From Pseudeuparius sepicola (Eukaryota; Arthropoda; Insecta; Coleoptera; Anthribidae), in NCBI GenBank assembly GCA_963920635.1, contig OY987298.1:126179735-126243734 (forward strand): a DNA stretch of 64,000 nucleotides, in the 5' to 3' direction. Every line of letters begins with the position of its first letter. Position 1 is the first letter of the stretch. The notes under the pieces were generated by a model, which was not told where the DNA came from, searched no databases, and saw only the letters and a program-made list of their open reading frames with translations. Position numbers and translations under genes: made by a program. Below, in pieces: positions 60,194 through 64,000 of this stretch.

Positions 60194-60605
60194 TATTAAT
60201 TGAGGCAACCATTGAATTGGCAAGTAGATGGAAGGAGTGTAGAGAGAGAAACTGGCAGCCAAACTTGAGTAAATCTACATAACACAAAATATGTGTTTGT
60301 CCTAACTTTCTATTTTTCTGTCCTGTGCAGGGTGAAATCCTTTATCTATGGTCCTGTGCTTCAAACGAGTTCCGTTGCCAAAGGTCATTTTCCTTCTGTC
60401 CCAACCCAAGTCCCAATAGGAGTAATTATTTTATTATTTTTATTTATATTTGATTTGAGTTCATGTCGTGGTGGCAGTTTCGTATAAAACGGCGTTGAGT
60501 TTTCTTAGTTGATATGGTTTAATATTATTTTTAGATCAGAAAGAAAATTTAATTTTTTGCTATGTGGCTATATTCTCTCTGTTGTAGTTGTAAATTACAA
60601 AAAAG

Positions 60606-60982
60606 ATGGTCAACTCCTGTTGTGTATTTGGATGTACCAAACGGGGCGGAAAGAATAAGAATAGTGGGGTTTCTTTTCATTCGTAATAAGTCTTAAAAAT
60701 CTTGGCTGATAACTTTGCAGTTTTCCAAAAGATAAGGTGATATTAGAGACAAGTGGATTGCAACAATAAAAATGAAAAATTTTGTACTGAATACAAGTAT
60801 TTACTTGCATTTGTAGTCAACATTTTATTGCGGGCGATTTCATAGAGAATTTTGGGCAGCGCAAACTTAAAAAGTGTGTAATTACTACAGTTTTCTATTT
60901 TCCAAGTCATGATAGAAACATAGAAACTCTATCAAGGGAAAAACTGGCCAAATATTGTGCTAATGAATCTAGCTCTTCGTAG
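60606..60982 (+). pseudogene. THAP zinc-finger domain 4, with frame breaks
   Basis: Exon-like part one starts MVNSCCVFGCTKRGGKNKNS then GVSFHS (C-X4-C, then the aromatic FH). A GTAATA donor at 60683 and TTTGCAG acceptor at 60720 would remove 38 bp and continue FPKDKVIL, the next THAP segment. After one shift comes KWIATIKMKNF with the invariant Trp, and after another CICSQHFIAGDFIENFG, which supplies the C-X2-H ligands. So a whole THAP finger can be traced, with two frameshifts. A 38-bp intron is very short even for insects, so it may be a deletion instead. It lies inside a 2.5-kb inverted-repeat element. Downstream frames (to 61531) are unrecognised. Confidence 0.72.
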
Positions 60983-61709
60983 TCAAAGATGGAATTAATC
61001 TTGAAGTTCTGCGTTCTGGTCCCTTTAACAAGGTACCTACTTATTTGTAATTCTTTTTGTTAGATGCCTAAACATTAAAAATTATATAAAAATATGTAAA
61101 AGCTACCTGTCTTAGATGCTTTTCCTATTAAATTGAATTTTAAAATTAATAAATCAGAAGATGTACACCTTATCCTAGATATTTTGTCGCCTTTATTTTA
61201 AAATAAACTTTTATTTTGGAATTTGTATTTTATTTGTATTTTATACATAAAATTGCCATGTATTTTTTTTAATCAATTCACTACTTTTTGTCTGTGCAAT
61301 ATTTACATAATTATTGTGGTTATAGGTACATATAGAAAAATTCTCATTTCTACAAACCAGCCCCGAATTTCAGAATACAGATCATACAATAAAGAGAATT
61401 ACGGAACATGCCCATTAAATTCGCCCATTAATATGCAACATCCCTATATACCTCCTTTGCCTGAATCAGCTGACACGTCCATTACGCGTCCTTGTCTTAC
61501 TTATTGCCATTTAAAACCTATCTCTCTCTAGAGTTGGCTGCCCCAAACAACAATGAAAGTCATACCTGTGCGACTTCCATAGTACTTATCAATTCGATGG
61601 AGGCAACCTACTGGCTTCAAGTAAAAAAATATACTGTCTACATAACATAACATCTTATTCTATAATCTTATGAGAGTTGAAATCATGCGGCCGGCTCTCG
61701 TACTAATAA

Positions 61710-63300
61710 AGGATCGTTAAAATTTCAACCTCATTGCGGAATAATTGGTACCTATAACAAAGTAATCTTTCAATATGAGCAGTTCTGTCGGTTTGAACAA
61801 CAATAATGTCCGCTATGTTGACTGAAATGAAGATTGGTCTAAAGGTGACCGCGAAGTCGACACACGCAATGAACCATTAGCTCCAGCAAGGTAGAAATAA
61901 AGATATGAAAAGTGCAGCACCGACTATTGCATGGTTGGCTCACAGTTGGTTGACCGAACGCGTTCCTATAAATAATTATATTTTTGTGAAGAGCCCATGA
62001 TTTTTTTTATTTGGACATTAGAAGGATTTATTTTATTAACCAACATTGGTTTTACCTACAAATGACACTAAAAATCGGCATTTCAAAAGTTGCAAGAAAA
62101 TACAAAACAACAAAAATTTATTTAGAGTTAATGAAAAAATGGGCAGCTTTGCGCAATATCACCTGAATACTTCTTAAGGATTGAGCATTTTTTCCAATTT
62201 TTCGTAAAATTAAACTTAGTGAAACTTTTCTAAATTTAACCGAAATTTGTTATTGGGTATCTAGACCGCTTTTTGCAGAATGAAATTTTTGTTTCCTGAT
62301 TTTTCAAAATTCTCATGTGATTTCTTGCCTCGGCCTGGCAGGCTGCACAACCAAATTCCGCATTCGCATTCGTTTGAACTTCGGTGCCTTGGTACACAAT
62401 TAACTATTTAACTGAATGGGGACTTAGGTATTTTTATTTATTACCATTATATCGGGAGAAACTTTTACTTCAATAGTCCTAATAGGTTTTTGGTTTAGGA
62501 TGTACCCGACTTCTATTTTTTGTTTTGGAACCATATAAAAAATTATGGTAACTAATCTAAACATTAATCCCATATTGTTATAGGAAAACATAAAATATAA
62601 TTGGGATGTATGAAAAGGCATGCATTTTGATCTTGACGTAAACAACATTTACTGTAGATATACATGGTAAATTTGCAATTAGTAGGTACAGTCAAATACA
62701 GTTTGTGTTCCTCTTTCCAGACGTCAATTTACAAATCGTGATCAGCGGATATAAAAAGGAGGCCTCGCTATCGCTCTAACCTTTTTTGGATAGATCGCAA
62801 TGGATTACCCTCGTTACGGTAATAAAACTAAAACAAACGGAATAGATTCCTATCAGCTTTGAATTTAGTCTAAAAAAGCGTGATCGGTTTTGGCCATACC
62901 CTATTAAAAGTGTTACGATTGGTAGTCTATGGTCCCACTATAAATACAAAAAGGCTTTTATTGGTTGCAGTTGTTGATTCGGTCATGTCGTTGACCATAA
63001 AGGGGTGATTGGCTTTCGTGTTGTGTTAGCACGAGTATACATACATTTGGCAATGACATTAAATAATAGAACTTTAACACTGGTCGAATAAAACATAATT
63101 TTTGATGAACAATAAATATTTTTGTTTTTCGTTTTGTCAAAAATATTATTTTTTATTGTAATAATATGCCGATACCATAGGAGTATCCTCAATGTTTAAA
63201 TTAAAAAAGCTTACAAGCGGTTATTCATTATAATAATTATAGTTTCTTCGGTGCTCGTCCCTTCTCTTATGCTGGCACTAAATATGTTTGGGCTTTTAAT
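61710..63300. other. Unannotated stretch with one old repeat
   Basis: Apart from 62720-62885, which resembles 57436-57595, no gene or element was recognised. Confidence 0.35.
62720..62885 (+). repeat. Diverged direct repeat of 57436-57595
   Basis: Mate of the repeat at 57.4 kb; order of shared blocks is conserved, with many substitutions and indels. Confidence 0.45.
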
Positions 63301-63309
63301 ATAAGTATA

Positions 63310-64000
63310 CAGGGTGACCGTATTTCGAGTCTCTGCATGGGGATCTTGGTTATCTTAAGAGATACGACGTCGGTAAAATTGGGGCAAAGTTGCGGAATTT
63401 GATGCCGAGTAACATGGTAAAAAAAATTTTGGCTGGCCCTTCTCGTTTTGAAAATAATGCGAAAAAACAGAAAATTGTCGTTTTCGTTTTTATTTTTTTA
63501 AACGGAAACTAATGCCGCTGGACATTTCTAAGTTAAACATTATTACGGCATTTTTACAAGGAATCTAAATATGATCTCGAATTTTTTTCTCGCCTCCCTG
63601 GACAAAGATATGACGATCAACTTTTATTTTTCTTATTGGCGCCATATTGGATTTTTGCATTTTTGAAAAGAGGATTTTTTTAGAATAAAATGATATGTCA
63701 CGCATTATGCTTTACTTTATTTTTCTTGCCGTAATATCAAATTAATCGTTTTTGCATAGAGTGCCTTGGAAATGTAAACCCCATAATGTTTGACGTTTTT
63801 GCATAGAGTGCCTTGGAAACATAAGCCTAGTTACCCATTGTTGTGAAGTGTGCTTTGGAATATTGTTTAACAGTTCAGTAAAAATTCAGTTAATGTTAAA
63901 TTTATTGATTAAATAAATCATAAACGTACCGCGAGGACAACAGTATGATCTGAGACCTTGTTGTTTATTGGCCATTTGCCATATAACACATTAACACTAA
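63310..64000. mobile_element. Mariner-type element, left part, runs off the window
   Basis: TA then CAGGGTGACCGTATTTCGAG begins at 63308. No inverse end appears before 64000, so its extent is unknown. Confidence 0.55.
63747..63827 (+). repeat. 47-bp tandem duplication
   Basis: CGTTTTTGCATAGAGTGCCT followed by TGGAAA recurs at 63794, 47 bp later. Confidence 0.75.

Larger units (their letters stand above)
59155..61707. mobile_element. THAP-encoding inverted-repeat element, about 2.5 kb
   Basis: GGCCGCATGATTTCAACTCT at 59165 and the next ~45 bp are inverted at 61650-61698 (TTATTCTATAATCTTATGAG..). Arms extend weakly inward to GCAAGTAGTTTGCC / GGCAACCTACTGGC. Between them are a THAP domain (60606-60982) and a second nested inverted repeat (59271-60193). 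The combination of terminal repeats and a THAP finger fits a P-element or Phantom/Mutator-type DNA transposon that has lost most of its transposase. CATGAT inside the repeat recalls P-element ends, but no target duplication could be fixed. Confidence 0.65.

Noticed and set aside
1..64000. CRISPR arrays, operons, phage or bacterial defence genes
   Set aside because: No regularly spaced identical repeats with unique spacers and no clustered intact ORFs occur; content is eukaryotic and transposon-rich.

Overview
The window looks like intergenic or intronic DNA of an insect nuclear genome, possibly a beetle. It is AT-rich, has spliceosomal donor sites, insect-type transposons and dispersed short motifs such as TAGGTACCTAC, and shows no long intact host gene. 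I found no bacterial, phage or CRISPR features. The species assignment is inference from repeat content only.

Nearly everything recognisable is mobile DNA, much of it nested. (1) 0.1-2.3 kb: a 5'-truncated, broken R4/Dong-type non-LTR retrotransposon (reverse transcriptase plus CCHC and restriction-enzyme-like endonuclease), bounded by (TTA)n and facing a 107-bp SINE-like unit that recurs at 43.6 kb. A second Dong fragment lies at 12.8-13.2 kb. (2) Two hAT-type elements with exact 8-bp target duplications: 6640-8817, containing a mariner palindrome, and 12163-13795, containing the second Dong copy. (3) A near-complete mariner-like element at 25177-27119 with 368-bp terminal inverted repeats and a transposase broken by one frameshift. 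Two decayed relatives of another mariner family lie at 7.6-8.7 and 21.1-22.7 kb, the latter carrying a TTAA-flanked piggyBac-like MITE. (4) More than a dozen long palindromic or foldback elements, mostly with CAGGGTG...CACCCTG ends at TA, from 16.9 to 63.3 kb.

Four separate THAP zinc-finger N-termini occur (3.9, 23.8, 53.5 and 60.6 kb). Two share a common upstream repeat, and one sits inside a 2.5-kb inverted-repeat element, so a THAP-encoding DNA transposon lineage has been active here.

The least explained structures are an inverted pair of ~31-bp minisatellite blocks (50.9-51.6 kb), an element packed with GGTGTAAA-type subterminal motifs (51.6-52.8 kb), a 194-bp direct repeat exactly flanking a mariner palindrome (39.7-41.2 kb), a tRNA-Ile-like 71-mer followed by oligo-T (27.9 kb), a minus-strand coding-like repetitive acidic region (46.3-47.1 kb), and a small GC3-rich exon candidate at 11.1 kb. 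No operon-like or multi-gene system could be supported. The clearest collective property is the density of long inverted repeats, which could be sources of hairpin RNA if transcribed.
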